Notes: generated from the sequence alone by a model not told the origin. A DNA stretch of 64,000 bases from Gemmatimonadota bacterium (GCA_022560615.1 JADFSR010000010.1:36974-100973); one strand, 5' to 3'. Positions 1 through 9,512 are shown, counted from the stretch's first letter. Numbers and translations: made by a program.

Positions 1-175
1 TCGGGTCGGACCTGTCCACGTGCAAGATCACGTCCAACCCATTGGCGAGCTCGTACTTCTCGAACGGGATCGACACGCCGCCCTCGGCTCCGTCCTCTGC
101 CGGCGCGCACGCAAACGTCAGCACCGCCAACACCGCCGCGAGGCTCCACCCGCCCCGCACGTCCGCGATTCGCAT
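1..175 (-). CDS. M16-family zinc peptidase, N-terminal part only
   Basis: This is the first 58 codons of a gene that runs off the left edge. The N-terminus is a secretion signal with a hydrophobic core ending in TFACAP, which suggests a lipoprotein. It is followed by FEKYELANGLDVILH, the opening strand typical of M16 (pitrilysin/insulinase-like) peptidase N-domains. The zinc motif HxxEH would lie beyond the edge. The ATG at 175 is preferred because GGAGG sits about 5 nt upstream; an in-frame ATG at 196 would add seven residues and also has a GGGAG upstream. The gene lies on the same strand as the phosphate-transport pair, 62 bp downstream of PhoU. The family is inferred from the N-terminus alone. 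Confidence 0.7.
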   Translation of the reverse strand, partial: MRIADVRGGWSLAAVLAVLTFACAPAEDGAEGGVSIPFEKYELANGLDVILHVDRSDP

Positions 176-237
176 CGATCCCTCCACGGTCTTCATGTTC
201 TCACGCTCCCCCGCCGCCAATGGCAGCGGCATCCACC

Positions 238-909
238 CTAGCTGTCGGGCTCCTTCTCCCGGAAGCCGATGCGGTAGTAGGGGTTCACCACACTCGTCGC
301 AACGTTCTTGATATGGGCGCTCACGCGCTTCAGGAAGCGCATGTACAGCGCCACGGTCGCCGCATGTCCCGAGCGCCCGGCCAGAGCTTCGCCCGCCGTC
401 AGCGAGTGGATGTGCTTGTCGACCTTCTCGGCGATCACGCCGTGCGACGCGATGATCGCGCGGGCTCGGTCTTCGTCGGATTCGTCGAGGGCCGGCACGA
501 TGTCGTCGAACATCTTGCCGAGCCTGCCCTCGATCGAAAGCACCTCGTCGTGCAGCTCCAATCCATCGAAGGGCCCCTCAACCGCCGCAGCCAGCTCCAC
601 GATGTTCTTCGTATAGTCGCCGATACGCTCGATGTCGATGACGATCGCGGTGAGCACCAGGCCGAGGTTGATGTCCGGTTTCGTCGAAACCGACATGTGC
701 GTCACGATCTTCCGACGAACGCTGCGCTCGTGCTTGTTGATCCGACGATCCCGACCGTAGATGTCCGTCTCCAGCGTGCCCTCAGCATGCAAAGCGGCGA
801 CGGAGTCGTCGAACATGCCATGTGACGCCTTGAGCATGAGGATCGATTCGTCGTAGGCCTCTTGCAGCGCGCCCTCCGACCTGAAGAGCCTGATAATGTC
901 CTTCCACAT
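238..909 (-). CDS. PhoU-domain protein
   Basis: This 223-residue all-helical protein carries the PhoU-type motif DIERIGDYTKNIVEL (about residues 92-106), the acidic signature that binds metal in PhoU proteins. It starts 6 nt after the end of the Na/Pi cotransporter gene on the same strand, so the two are almost certainly one operon. PhoU domains normally restrain phosphate uptake, and many NptA-type transporters carry one fused at the C-terminus. Here the domain is a separate polypeptide that probably regulates or assembles with the neighbouring transporter. It has one PhoU unit of ordinary length and no signal peptide, so it should be cytoplasmic. Confidence 0.88.
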   Translation of the reverse strand: MWKDIIRLFRSEGALQEAYDESILMLKASHGMFDDSVAALHAEGTLETDIYGRDRRINKHERSVRRKIVTHMSVSTKPDINLGLVLTAIVIDIERIGDYTKNIVELAAAVEGPFDGLELHDEVLSIEGRLGKMFDDIVPALDESDEDRARAIIASHGVIAEKVDKHIHSLTAGEALAGRSGHAATVALYMRFLKRVSAHIKNVATSVVNPYYRIGFREKEPDS

Positions 910-915
910 GGCTCG

Positions 916-2067
916 TTACCTCTTCGCCGACCAGATAATGTACATGAGCGGAATTACGTGAAGTGCGATATAGACGCTGAAAACACCGGCGGTGCTCGCC
1001 TTCGATCGCGCCGCCAGCCTCCCCCAACTCGTCGCTAGCCACAGCGGGATCGCCTTGAGTGGATAGAAGATGGCTATGGCGAACAGATTGAAGGATAGGT
1101 GTGCCAGCGCGACCGTGACCGCCGCTGGGCTGCCTGTGGCGAACGAGGCTAGGATCGCCGTGACCGTGGTACCCACATTGGCACCGAGCGTATACGGAAA
1201 CACCTGACGGAGGCTGATCACTCCGGTACCCGCCAACGGCACGATGAGCGACGTCGTCGCGGAGCTACTCTGCACCGCGGCAGTCGCCACCAGGCCCAGG
1301 GAGAAACTCGCCGCATCGTTGCGGAAGAGCACGCGATCGAACAAGCCCTCCATACGCTTCAGCACCCCCCCCTGCATGATCTTCATCATGCCGCGCAGAG
1401 CCCCGAACAGCAGCGCAAGCGCGATCAGGATCAGCGCAATCGTGCTCGGGACCCAACCCGTGACAAGGTCGGAGAGCGGGCGTGTGAGCATCTTGAGCGG
1501 GCTCGCGAGGCCCATGCCACCGGCACCCGCGAACACGCCTTGCAAGAAGACCGCGCTTTGCTCGACCGGATGGAATAGAATCTCGATCGGCAGGATCGTG
1601 AACGCCGCGAGCAGGTTGAAGAAATCGTGCACGGTCGACGCCGCGAACGCCCGCTCGAACTCCGCTGGACGGGTCACGTGCCCGATCGCGACGATCGTGT
1701 TCGTCGTGGTCGTGCCGATGTTCGCGCCCATGATGATCGGCACGGCCAGCTGAATGGTCAGAGCGTCCGAAGCGACGAGTCCCACGACGATCGTGGTGGT
1801 CGCAGATGAGCTCTGGATCAGGCTCGTAGCGAGAAACCCGATCAAGAGGCCCGCAACGGGATCGGACGCCATGGTGAGCAACTGCCCCGCCAGATCCGCA
1901 CCGCTCATCTTGAACGCGGCGCTCATCAACTCGATGCTGGAGAAGAACAAGTACAGCATCGCCAGGAAGGACAAGACGCGCAGAACCGTCGCGAGCGGCC
2001 TGGACTCGTGTTTGGCCATCAGCGGCTTTGAGTCGGTCACCAGGAGGTGTCCTTTGCGGGTCATCAC
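916..2067 (-). CDS. Na+/phosphate cotransporter (NptA/PNaS family)
   Basis: This 383-residue polytopic membrane protein has the two inverted-repeat signatures of the family: QSSSATT at residues 85-91 and again at 266-272. Each is followed by a GAN(I/V)GTT loop (about 114-120 and 293-299). These segments form the sodium and phosphate sites in PNaS transporters. It is predicted to import inorganic phosphate with sodium across the inner membrane. It lacks the C-terminal PhoU domain found in many relatives, and that domain is encoded separately just downstream. ATG 2067 is used; the N-terminal 16 residues are polar, so an internal start at the later Met is possible. Confidence 0.9.
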   Translation of the reverse strand: MMTRKGHLLVTDSKPLMAKHESRPLATVLRVLSFLAMLYLFFSSIELMSAAFKMSGADLAGQLLTMASDPVAGLLIGFLATSLIQSSSATTTIVVGLVASDALTIQLAVPIIMGANIGTTTTNTIVAIGHVTRPAEFERAFAASTVHDFFNLLAAFTILPIEILFHPVEQSAVFLQGVFAGAGGMGLASPLKMLTRPLSDLVTGWVPSTIALILIALALLFGALRGMMKIMQGGVLKRMEGLFDRVLFRNDAASFSLGLVATAAVQSSSATTSLIVPLAGTGVISLRQVFPYTLGANVGTTVTAILASFATGSPAAVTVALAHLSFNLFAIAIFYPLKAIPLWLATSWGRLAARSKASTAGVFSVYIALHVIPLMYIIWSAKR

Positions 2068-2147
2068 CGGCGATCGCCGTCAAGATACTGAAGTCGAACA
2101 GATCGGAAAGGCCCGCTACGACATGGATGGGCCGCATGCGTTCAGGG

Positions 2148-3335
2148 TCAGTCTCCGCCCGTGACGCGGACGATTTCGTCGTCGGAGTAGCCCAGCTCCG
2201 CCAACACCTCCGTCGTGTGCTCCCCGGCCATGGGTGGGACGCGCCTGGTCGCCGGACGCACACCGTTGAACTGCAGAGGGAACGCGACATCCCGGTACCC
2301 GGGAATCCTGGGATGATCGACGGGCTCCAGAAGTTCGTTGGCGCGTACCTGTTCGTCATCGACGACTTCCGAGACGTCGCGAATCGGAGCCGAGGGCACG
2401 CGGTGCTCGTCCAGGAGTGATCGTAATTCAGCTGTAGTCAAACGTTCTGTACTCGGCTCGATCAGCTGGTGCAGCACGTCCCGGTTCGCGACCCGCGATG
2501 GGTTGTCTTGGAAGCGGGCGTCCTCGAGCAAGTTCCGTAGGTCCAGGGCCTGGCACAGCCTCGCGAAGATCCCGTCGTTGCCTGCCGAGATCATCAGCTC
2601 TCCATCTGCCGTTCGAAACGCCTCATAGGGCGCGATCGAAGCGAGACCGGTGCCCATCCGGCCCGGGACGACCCCGCTGGCCAGATAGCCCTGTAGGTGG
2701 TACGAGACCCAACCCAAGGACGTCGCCAAGAGCGAGGCCTCTACGTGTGTACCCTCTCCAGTCCGGTCCCGATGTCGCAAGGCAGCCAGAACGCCGAGAG
2801 CCGTCAGGATGCCTGTACCGACATCCACGACCGAGCCACCCACGCGGGCCGGTGGTCCGTCGGGATGACCCGTCAGCGACATCACCCCTGAGTAGGCCTG
2901 GATTAGCGGATCATAGCCCGGACGCTCCGCGAGGGGCCCTCTTGAACCATACCCGGTCACCGACGCATAGATGATGGCCGGTCGTCGCTCCCGCACTTGT
3001 TCGTAAGCGAAGCCGAGCTTCTCGATGACACCTCCACGGTACGCCTGCACGAACACGTCCGCCGAGTCGAGGAGTCGCCAAAGCACCTCTTTGCCGATGT
3101 CGGTCTTGAGGTCCAAGACGACGCTGCGTTTGTTCCGGTTGTATGCAAGAAAAAGCGGCGCCTCGCCCTCCCAGAACGGAGGGCCCCAGCTACGGGTCGG
3201 GTCACCTCCGGGCGGTTCGATCTTGATGACGTCGGCGCCGAGGTCGGCCAGAGTCTGGGTGCTGTGGGGACCGGCGATGTTCTGAGTCACATCGACGACG
3301 CGGATCCCTTGCAAAACGTGCGGCCTGGACTTCAA
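2148..3335 (-). CDS. Class III CoA-transferase (CaiB/BaiF family)
   Basis: This 395-residue protein is full length for the formyl-CoA transferase/CaiB family. The N-terminus has GIRVVDVTQNIAGP and a DLGADVIKIE strand that shapes the CoA pocket. The conserved aspartate that forms the acyl anhydride is seen as Asp142 in RPGYDPLIQAYSG. The C-terminal part has the usual RVPSAPIRDVSEV segment. It moves CoA between carboxylic acids; the substrate cannot be read from sequence. Succinyl-CoA-dependent activation of a dicarboxylic or aromatic acid is typical of relatives. It stands alone, about 80 bp upstream of the transporter operon and divergent from the creatininase-like gene. Confidence 0.87.
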   Translation of the reverse strand: MKSRPHVLQGIRVVDVTQNIAGPHSTQTLADLGADVIKIEPPGGDPTRSWGPPFWEGEAPLFLAYNRNKRSVVLDLKTDIGKEVLWRLLDSADVFVQAYRGGVIEKLGFAYEQVRERRPAIIYASVTGYGSRGPLAERPGYDPLIQAYSGVMSLTGHPDGPPARVGGSVVDVGTGILTALGVLAALRHRDRTGEGTHVEASLLATSLGWVSYHLQGYLASGVVPGRMGTGLASIAPYEAFRTADGELMISAGNDGIFARLCQALDLRNLLEDARFQDNPSRVANRDVLHQLIEPSTERLTTAELRSLLDEHRVPSAPIRDVSEVVDDEQVRANELLEPVDHPRIPGYRDVAFPLQFNGVRPATRRVPPMAGEHTTEVLAELGYSDDEIVRVTGGD

Positions 3336-3508
3336 GAGATCCTCCCCTGGATGAACGATCCCGCCAATCTGTCAGAAGTCGGTGTGAATCAACAGGACGC
3401 TCCCCCGCAACCCACAGGCTCATATGTTCATGTCACGTCACACGGGAGTTGGGGCACACCCCCCTTCCCGATACACCCTTCTCGGGAGCCCGTCCAAGGA
3501 GAAGCATC

Positions 3509-4309
3509 ATGCAAAAGCTCGCATCGGTTCTGGCACTGACCGTAGTGCTCGGCACCGAGCCGTCGATGGCCCAAGAACTGCCCTCCGTCTTCCTCGACGA
3601 GCTCACTTGGATGGAGGTCGCCGACGCGATCGACGCCGGCACGACCACGATCATCATCCCGACCGCGGGGACCGAGCAGAACGGGCCCCACATGGTTCTC
3701 GGCAAGCACAAGTTCATCGTCACCGCAGCGGCGGAGCGCATCGCCGGCCAGCTCGGGAACGCCTTGGTCGCGCCGACGGTGACCTACGTCCCGGAGGGAA
3801 CCGTCGAGCGGATCCGCGGCAACCGCCAGCGCGCGGGCACGATCACGCTCCCCAACGAACACTACATGAAGCTGCTCGAGTACGCGGCACGTAGCCTCGA
3901 AGCAGGAGGCTTCACCGACATCGTCATGATCGGCGACAGCGGCGGGAATCAACGAGGGATGGAGGAGGTGGCCGCGATGCTCAACCAGGAGTGGTCCGAT
4001 GGCCCCGGGCGGGTGCACTTCGTCGGGGACTACTACGCCAACAACGGCGTCAACGAGTGGCTCAACAGCCAGGGGGAGACCGATGAAGCGATCGGGTCGC
4101 ACGCCGGTATCCGCGACACGTCCCAACTCTGGGCGCTCCACCCTGAGCACATCCGTGTGGACCTACTCGCACCCGGTGGCGGCTTCGAGGGCAGCGGTGT
4201 GCGGGGCGACGCGTCTCGCGCATCGGTCGAATACGGCCGCAAGGGTCTCGAGCTGAAGGTCGCGGCCGCCGTGTCTCAGACCCGGGAGTTGATCGCCAAC
4301 CGCCGCTAG
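3509..4309 (+). CDS. Secreted creatininase-family amidohydrolase
   Basis: This 266-residue protein begins MQKLASVLALTVVLG with a signal peptide ending SMAQ, so it is exported. The start at 3509 has AGGAGA about 7 nt upstream; a longer reading from 3449 adds 20 polar residues before the signal and is rejected. The mature part has IPTAGTEQNGPHMVLGKH, equivalent to the metal-binding TEQHGPHLPL region of creatininases, and a GDSGGNQ segment matching the usual GHGGN turn. The family hydrolyses cyclic or linear amides with two metal ions. Members with this LGKH variant and a signal peptide are common in Gemmatimonadota-like genomes, but their substrate is unknown. Confidence 0.8.
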   Translation: MQKLASVLALTVVLGTEPSMAQELPSVFLDELTWMEVADAIDAGTTTIIIPTAGTEQNGPHMVLGKHKFIVTAAAERIAGQLGNALVAPTVTYVPEGTVERIRGNRQRAGTITLPNEHYMKLLEYAARSLEAGGFTDIVMIGDSGGNQRGMEEVAAMLNQEWSDGPGRVHFVGDYYANNGVNEWLNSQGETDEAIGSHAGIRDTSQLWALHPEHIRVDLLAPGGGFEGSGVRGDASRASVEYGRKGLELKVAAAVSQTRELIANRR

Positions 4310-4313
4310 AGCG

Positions 4314-7001
4314 CTAATCTGTGTTCAGCGCTTCAGCAGGATCACGCCGCATCGCACGCACCGCCGGCACCACGGCCGCCACCATCGCGACCAGCAGCAT
4401 GCCTCCGCCAACCGAAACGAAGGTCACCGGATCCGTAGTGTCGACGCTGAACAGGAAACTCTCGAGGACACGAGCGCCGGCGGCGGCGGCGATGCCGCCC
4501 ATGAAGAGCCCGATGACGGTCAATTTGAGGCCATCCCCGATGACCGAGCGCGCAATACTCGGTGCCGTCGCGCCGATCGCCCGACGGATCGCGATCTCAC
4601 GCGAGCGCTGCCCTACCGCGAAAGCGAGCACGCCGTAAATCCCGACGCACGCTAGCACGACGGCGAGCGTGCTGAAGATCCCCATCAGAAAGGCGGCAAA
4701 CCGCGGCGTCGCGGTCTGTGCCTCGTATGAGGTCATGAGCGGCTGAACCTGGAAAACGGGTAGGTCCGGATCCAGATCGGCGACTACCTGGCGGAGCGAC
4801 ACACCGATCGCAGAAGGGCTCGAGGCGGTCACCGAGACCTCGATGGTTCGCGTAGGGAGCTGCCAATACGAGAAGAACACGTCTGGGCTGTTCCCCTCGG
4901 CCATCAGCGATGTCCTGAGGTCCCGATATCGGAGATCCTCGATCACTCCCACGATCTCCAGCGGAGTCCGCGCGCCGGACCGGAGGTACATCGTCTGCCC
5001 GATCGGATTCTCGTCGGGGAAGACCCTGCGAACCATCGCGGCCGTGATGACCGCCGCGCCGATGCCGTCACCGACGTCGGTGGCGTCGAGAAAACGCCCC
5101 TCGAGCAACGTGACCCCGAGCGTCTCGAAGTAGCCCGGCGTCACGGAGTGCATGTGGAACCTGATGCGGTCCTCAGGCGCGTCTTGTCGGAAGATATACG
5201 CTCCCGACGACCCGCCTCGGAAAGGGAGATCACTCGAGATGGAAGCCGCTTGAACTCCAGGGACTTCCGCAACCCGGCGCTCCAGTTCGGCCACGAAATT
5301 GATGATCGACTCCTGCGAGTCGTATCGGCTCCGCGGGAGTTGCATCCGCATCGCAGCCACCTGCTCGATCTCGGACCCGGTATCGACGGCCAACTCGGCG
5401 CGGAAACTGCGCGTGAGCAGTCCTGCCCCAACCATCAGGATCAACGCGAGCGCCACTTGGGCAACGACGAACACGTGCTGGGCCCGCAGGCGCCGCAGGT
5501 TGCCGCCCACAGCGGACCGGGCACCCTCACGTAGCGTGGTCGCGATGCCGGGTCGAGCGCTGGCTACCGCGGGGACGAGCCCCGTGACGACGCCTACAAA
5601 TGCCAACACTACTATCGAGAAAGTGAAGGCACCCACGCTGAGCTGAGGCTCGACGTACCCGGGCAGCACGCCCTGCGGGATCATGGGCGCCAAGAAGCGG
5701 AGCCCCACCCATGCCAAAACGAGTCCAAAGGCCCCGCCGACGCCCGCGAGCACGACGCTCTCCGTGAGCAGCTGGAACGCGATCCGGCGTCCCTCCGCGC
5801 CGAGCGCCCGGCGCAACGCGATTTCTCGAGTCCGCCCGTGCGAGCGTACCAGCAGCAGATTGGCGACGTTCGCGGCAGCGATGAGCAGCAGTACAATCCC
5901 AGCACCCATCAGCACCCACAGTAGTCGCGCGGTGACGCCGAGGTACGCTTCACGAAACGGCTGGATCTGGGAGTACCGTTCTTCATGCTGCTCAGGAAAC
6001 ATGTTCTGCAAGTCAGCGGCGATGACGTCCAGCTCGGCTTGCGCGGTGGAGATATCCGCACCGTCGGCCAGGCGACCGATGACGCTCAGGAATCGCGAGC
6101 CGCGCGCGTCGAGTATGCCCACGCCGGAAACCAACGAGATCATCGCTTCGGGAATCCACACATCCGTGTTCAACGCAGTGCCGCCGAAACCCTCCGGCAT
6201 GACCCCGACAATCGTGAGCGGCCGATCATTCAGCAGGAGATCTGTACCCACCGCCTGGGGTTCGAGTCCGAACCGACGCTGCCAGAACGCATGGGAGATG
6301 ACCACGACCGGAAACGCGTCCGGCTCGACATGCTCCTCAGTCAGGAACGTTCGTCCCCGACTCGGCTGGGCGCGTAGAACCTCGAAGTACTCCGCTGTGA
6401 CGGCCTCTGCCGCGACCCGCTCGGCCTCACTTCCGCCCGTCACCGCGGCCGAGAAGTTGCCGACGGCCGCCATCGGGGATACGAGCTCGGAGCGTTCGTT
6501 CCAGTCCCTGAACTCAGGGAACGACGCGCCACGGATCGAGATTTCACCGTCAACGAGATGGTACCCATTCAGGTAGACCAGCTCCTCGTGATCCTCGAAC
6601 GGCATCGCCTGAAGCAACGCCGCGTCCACCACCGAGTAGATCGCCGTGTTCCCGCCCAGCGCGAGCCCAAGCGTGAGCACCGCGACGAGCGTGAAGCCCG
6701 GGCTCCTGCGGAAGGTCCGCAATGCGAATGCGAGGTCCTGTCTCAATCCACCCATCGTCATCGTCCTCCCCCTGTGAGCTCGTTGCCTACCCGCCTCGCG
6801 GCGCATCTCGGCTTCGATTCTCGTCATGTCCCCGAAGCGTCGCTCGGCGAGTCGCCTCGCCTCTTTTGGGTCCATGCCCCCGTGTACGAGCTCGTCGGTA
6901 CGGAGATCCAGGTACAACTCGATCTCCTGCTTGATGTCCTCGGTCTCGTCGGCTCGGACTTGGCCCGGGCGAAGAGACCGAAGGAAGGGGGTGCGGCTCA
7001 T
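4314..7001 (-). CDS. Duplicated orphan ABC permease (ADOP, MacB/FtsX type)
   Basis: This 895-residue protein is built as a cytoplasmic N-terminal segment (about 1-80, with QEIELYLDLRTDELV) followed by two copies of periplasmic MacB_PCD plus FtsX permease. The first copy spans about 90-480 and the second about 510-895. The last four-helix block ends RDPAEALNTD, the usual terminus of this group. No ATP-binding partner is encoded nearby, which defines the orphan permease class. The gene starts 9 nt after the PadR gene, with AAGG directly before the ATG, so the two are cotranscribed. The family is linked to export or stress response, but no substrate has been assigned. Confidence 0.92.
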   Translation of the reverse strand: MSRTPFLRSLRPGQVRADETEDIKQEIELYLDLRTDELVHGGMDPKEARRLAERRFGDMTRIEAEMRREAGRQRAHRGRTMTMGGLRQDLAFALRTFRRSPGFTLVAVLTLGLALGGNTAIYSVVDAALLQAMPFEDHEELVYLNGYHLVDGEISIRGASFPEFRDWNERSELVSPMAAVGNFSAAVTGGSEAERVAAEAVTAEYFEVLRAQPSRGRTFLTEEHVEPDAFPVVVISHAFWQRRFGLEPQAVGTDLLLNDRPLTIVGVMPEGFGGTALNTDVWIPEAMISLVSGVGILDARGSRFLSVIGRLADGADISTAQAELDVIAADLQNMFPEQHEERYSQIQPFREAYLGVTARLLWVLMGAGIVLLLIAAANVANLLLVRSHGRTREIALRRALGAEGRRIAFQLLTESVVLAGVGGAFGLVLAWVGLRFLAPMIPQGVLPGYVEPQLSVGAFTFSIVVLAFVGVVTGLVPAVASARPGIATTLREGARSAVGGNLRRLRAQHVFVVAQVALALILMVGAGLLTRSFRAELAVDTGSEIEQVAAMRMQLPRSRYDSQESIINFVAELERRVAEVPGVQAASISSDLPFRGGSSGAYIFRQDAPEDRIRFHMHSVTPGYFETLGVTLLEGRFLDATDVGDGIGAAVITAAMVRRVFPDENPIGQTMYLRSGARTPLEIVGVIEDLRYRDLRTSLMAEGNSPDVFFSYWQLPTRTIEVSVTASSPSAIGVSLRQVVADLDPDLPVFQVQPLMTSYEAQTATPRFAAFLMGIFSTLAVVLACVGIYGVLAFAVGQRSREIAIRRAIGATAPSIARSVIGDGLKLTVIGLFMGGIAAAAGARVLESFLFSVDTTDPVTFVSVGGGMLLVAMVAAVVPAVRAMRRDPAEALNTD

Positions 7002-7010
7002 CCTTGCACC

Positions 7011-7343
7011 CTACCGCGAACCGCCACCCAAGATCGCGGCCACCGCCCCCGAGTATCGGGCCCAACGGGCAGCCTCAGCGGCCAAATGTTCGGCACCCGC
7101 GGGCGTGACCCGGTAGAACTTTGCCCTGCGGCCGGTGGCGGTCTTCCCCCACTGCGCGTCGAGCAGGTTGCGGCCCTCGAGCCGGTGCAGCGCGGGGTAC
7201 AGCGCGCCCTCTTCGACCGCGAGCACACCTTCCGAGCCATCGCGCAGAGCCTTCCCGATCGCGTACCCATGCAGGGGCGCGGCCTCTACCGTCCGGAGGA
7301 TGAGAAGGTCCAGCGTTCCGGTGAACAGGTTACTGCCGCTCAT
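7011..7343 (-). CDS. PadR-family transcriptional regulator
   Basis: This 110-residue winged-helix protein has the PadR signature LDLLILRTVEAAPLHGYAI followed by EEGALYPALHRLEGR (recognition helix) and RRAKFYRVTPAG (wing). It is of standard length, with a short C-terminal dimerisation helix. It is the first gene of a two-gene unit with the ADOP permease, an arrangement widespread in Acidobacteriota and Gemmatimonadota. It probably represses its own operon until a ligand or membrane stress signal is present. The 194-bp divergent gap upstream, shared with the methyltransferase gene, should hold its operator. Confidence 0.93.
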   Translation of the reverse strand: MSGSNLFTGTLDLLILRTVEAAPLHGYAIGKALRDGSEGVLAVEEGALYPALHRLEGRNLLDAQWGKTATGRRAKFYRVTPAGAEHLAAEAARWARYSGAVAAILGGGSR

Positions 7344-7424
7344 GTGGTGCCCCTGGAGTGCAAACCAGAATCATTGCAGAAGCCAGGTTCGACCTACCCC
7401 TGCGTGGCTCATGCATCGCCCACT

Positions 7425-7446
7425 TAGGTATAGGGGACGACACCTA
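7425..7446. promoter_or_regulatory. Candidate PadR operator
   Basis: An imperfect inverted repeat, TAGGT at 7425-7429 and ACCTA at 7442-7446 with a 12-nt spacer, lies in the divergent region between the PadR gene and the methyltransferase. Its position fits an autoregulatory site. The match is short and the assignment is inference from position only. Confidence 0.25.
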
Positions 7447-7537
7447 GCTGGTCAAGGGGTAGGGCGTACTTGCGTCCGGGGACCGGACGGGTGTAATCGT
7501 GCGGCGCCGCCGGACCACCACGCATGGGAGGTCGATC

Positions 7538-8440
7538 GTGACGCCGTTGAGAATCCTGCTGTTCGGGCTCGTCTCCCTGGCGCTGGCGCCGATATCGATG
7601 CTTGGGCTCATCGCCTACATGGGCGCCTTGCTGCTGCTCAACCGTCGCAAAGGCATCTCGGGCACTGCCTATGAGCCTTTCATGGGCCGAATGATGATGC
7701 ACGACGCCGGCGAACGTGAGGACGTCGCAGCGAAAAAACTGTCGGTGACCTTACCCGCGCTACCGCCCCCGATCTGGTCGTTGTTGATGGGACCGACCAT
7801 GCTCGCGGGACGCCTGAGCGGCTACTTCCCGGAAACCTTCCGGTACCCCGGCCCGCGCCCCGCAGGCCTCGCGTCCGCGATGGGCATCCGCACCGAGTTC
7901 TTCGACCGCACGCGGCGGGCTTCGCTGGACACCGCCGAGCAGGTCGTCATTCTCGGAGCGGGCTGGGGTACCAGAGCGTACGGCATCTTGCGTGAGTGGG
8001 GTCACCCTGTGTTCGAAGTCGACGCCCGACCGACTCAGCAAGCGAAGCTCGCGGCCCTCCAGAAGGCGGGCATCGACTCCTCCCACGTCACCTTCGTGGA
8101 GGTCACGATGTACCTGGAAGAAGAGGCCATCACCGACACGCTGCGTACCGTGTCGTCGTTCCCCTCGGGCAGCACGCTCGCGTTCGACTACTTCGCCCGG
8201 CAGCTGGTGAAGGCCGAGCCGCCGCTGCGTCTGTTGGGCATGGTAGCCACCGCAAGCATTCGTTGGTTCTACGGCGAAAACATCATGTTCGGCTTCGACA
8301 TGGAGCCCCCAGCGAAGGACACGATCGCCGCCCGGTTGAGCGAGCACGACCTCGACCTACTCGACTACGAGATCCTGAGCGGCGAAGAGAAGGGCAAGAT
8401 CGCGATCTACGGCTTCGCGCTGGCCTCGCCGATGGGCTAG
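7538..8440 (+). CDS. Membrane-anchored SAM-dependent methyltransferase (LCM-like)
   Basis: From the GTG at 7538, which has GGGAGG about 6 nt upstream, the protein has 300 residues. An upstream GTG at 7499 gives 13 more residues but has no good ribosome site. The N-terminus holds two hydrophobic segments (about residues 3-35). The soluble part has VVILGAGWGTRAYGI, the glycine-rich SAM site, and FEVDARPTQQAKLAAL with the acidic residue expected to bind the ribose. This resembles the leucine-carboxyl-methyltransferase-like family of bacterial O-methyltransferases. The methyl acceptor is unknown. The gene stands alone between the PadR operon and the Kor operon. Confidence 0.7.
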   Translation: MTPLRILLFGLVSLALAPISMLGLIAYMGALLLLNRRKGISGTAYEPFMGRMMMHDAGEREDVAAKKLSVTLPALPPPIWSLLMGPTMLAGRLSGYFPETFRYPGPRPAGLASAMGIRTEFFDRTRRASLDTAEQVVILGAGWGTRAYGILREWGHPVFEVDARPTQQAKLAALQKAGIDSSHVTFVEVTMYLEEEAITDTLRTVSSFPSGSTLAFDYFARQLVKAEPPLRLLGMVATASIRWFYGENIMFGFDMEPPAKDTIAARLSEHDLDLLDYEILSGEEKGKIAIYGFALASPMG

Positions 8441-8456
8441 CTGGTCTACGCGCTGC

Positions 8457-9512
8457 CTAGCGCCACTCCCTCTGCAACTCCTCGAGCGCAGCGCCACCGG
8501 GACACAGGGTTTCGTATGGGACGTCGACCAGCGGCCGATCCACGGTGCCGTGGAAGCCGTGCATGTCGGCGCCCGCCTCCTCCAAGAACAGAAGGCCCGT
8601 GGCGATTTCACCTCGCGACCTGGTCGCGCCCAGATAGTCGAGCACGCCACCCCGGTCGCTGGGGTCGTACTCCTCGTCGACCTTCCGCAGCTTCACCACG
8701 CTACCGTCGTGCATGGTGATTGCCCGCACGGACCCGTCGGCGTAGTCGGTCTTGATCTCGGTTCGCAGCGGAACGAAGTCGGTCGCGATGACCTCGTGCA
8801 TGTTGTCGCGCGTATGCGCGTAGCTCTTCGTGGAGCCCTTGTGGTCGGCGAAGGTCACGCATGGCGAAATGACATCGACGAGGGCGAAGCCATTGTGCGC
8901 CAGCCCGGCCTTGAGAATAGGCACGAGTTGGGCCTTGTCTCCCGAGAACGAGCGCGCCACGAAGGTCGCACCCAGCGAGAGCGCCAGGTTCACCGGATCG
9001 ATCGGTCCTTGCTTGTTCACCTCACCGCGCTTCGAGGTCGTGCCGATGTCCGCAGAGGCCGAAAACTGGCCCTTGGTGAGGCCGTACACACCGTTGTTCT
9101 CCAAGACGTACAGCATGTTCACGTTGCGACGGATCGCGTGGCAGAACTGGCCGAGGCCGATGGAGAGCGAATCGCCGTCTCCGGAGATGCCGACGAAGAG
9201 CAGATCTCGGTTCGCCGCATTCGCCCCGGCGGCGATCGCAGGCATGCGACCATGCACGCTGTTGAAGCCGTGTGCCTCGCTCACGAAATAGGCCGGCGTC
9301 TTCGAAGAGCAGCCGATCCCGGACAGCTTCGCGACCCGATACGGCTCGACGTCCAACTCGAAGAAGGTCTGAACGAGCGCGGCGGTGACCGAATCGTGAC
9401 CGCACCCGGCGCACAGCGTCGACATGGTGCCTTCATAGTCGCGAACCGTGAGCCCGAGCGCGTTCCTCGGCAGCCTTGGGTGCCTGGCCGAAGGCTTGGT
9501 GATATAGCTCAT
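8457..9512 (-). CDS. korB: 2-oxoacid:ferredoxin oxidoreductase, beta subunit
   Basis: This 351-residue thiamine-diphosphate subunit starts with a CAGCGHDSVTAAL Fe-S/ThDP region. It has CSSK at the conserved C-S-S position and GDGDSLSIG...NNGVYGLTKGQ, the Mg-ThDP motif GDGD-x(n)-NN. It belongs to the KorB/PorB family that decarboxylates a 2-oxoacid and passes electrons to ferredoxin. The SASADIGTTSKRGE stretch resembles 2-oxoglutarate-type enzymes more than pyruvate-type ones, but specificity is not certain. The ATG overlaps the korA stop by 4 nt, so translation is coupled. The C-terminal tail of about 60 residues (ending EELQREWR) extends beyond the core fold. Confidence 0.9.
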   Translation of the reverse strand: MSYITKPSARHPRLPRNALGLTVRDYEGTMSTLCAGCGHDSVTAALVQTFFELDVEPYRVAKLSGIGCSSKTPAYFVSEAHGFNSVHGRMPAIAAGANAANRDLLFVGISGDGDSLSIGLGQFCHAIRRNVNMLYVLENNGVYGLTKGQFSASADIGTTSKRGEVNKQGPIDPVNLALSLGATFVARSFSGDKAQLVPILKAGLAHNGFALVDVISPCVTFADHKGSTKSYAHTRDNMHEVIATDFVPLRTEIKTDYADGSVRAITMHDGSVVKLRKVDEEYDPSDRGGVLDYLGATRSRGEIATGLLFLEEAGADMHGFHGTVDRPLVDVPYETLCPGGAALEELQREWR

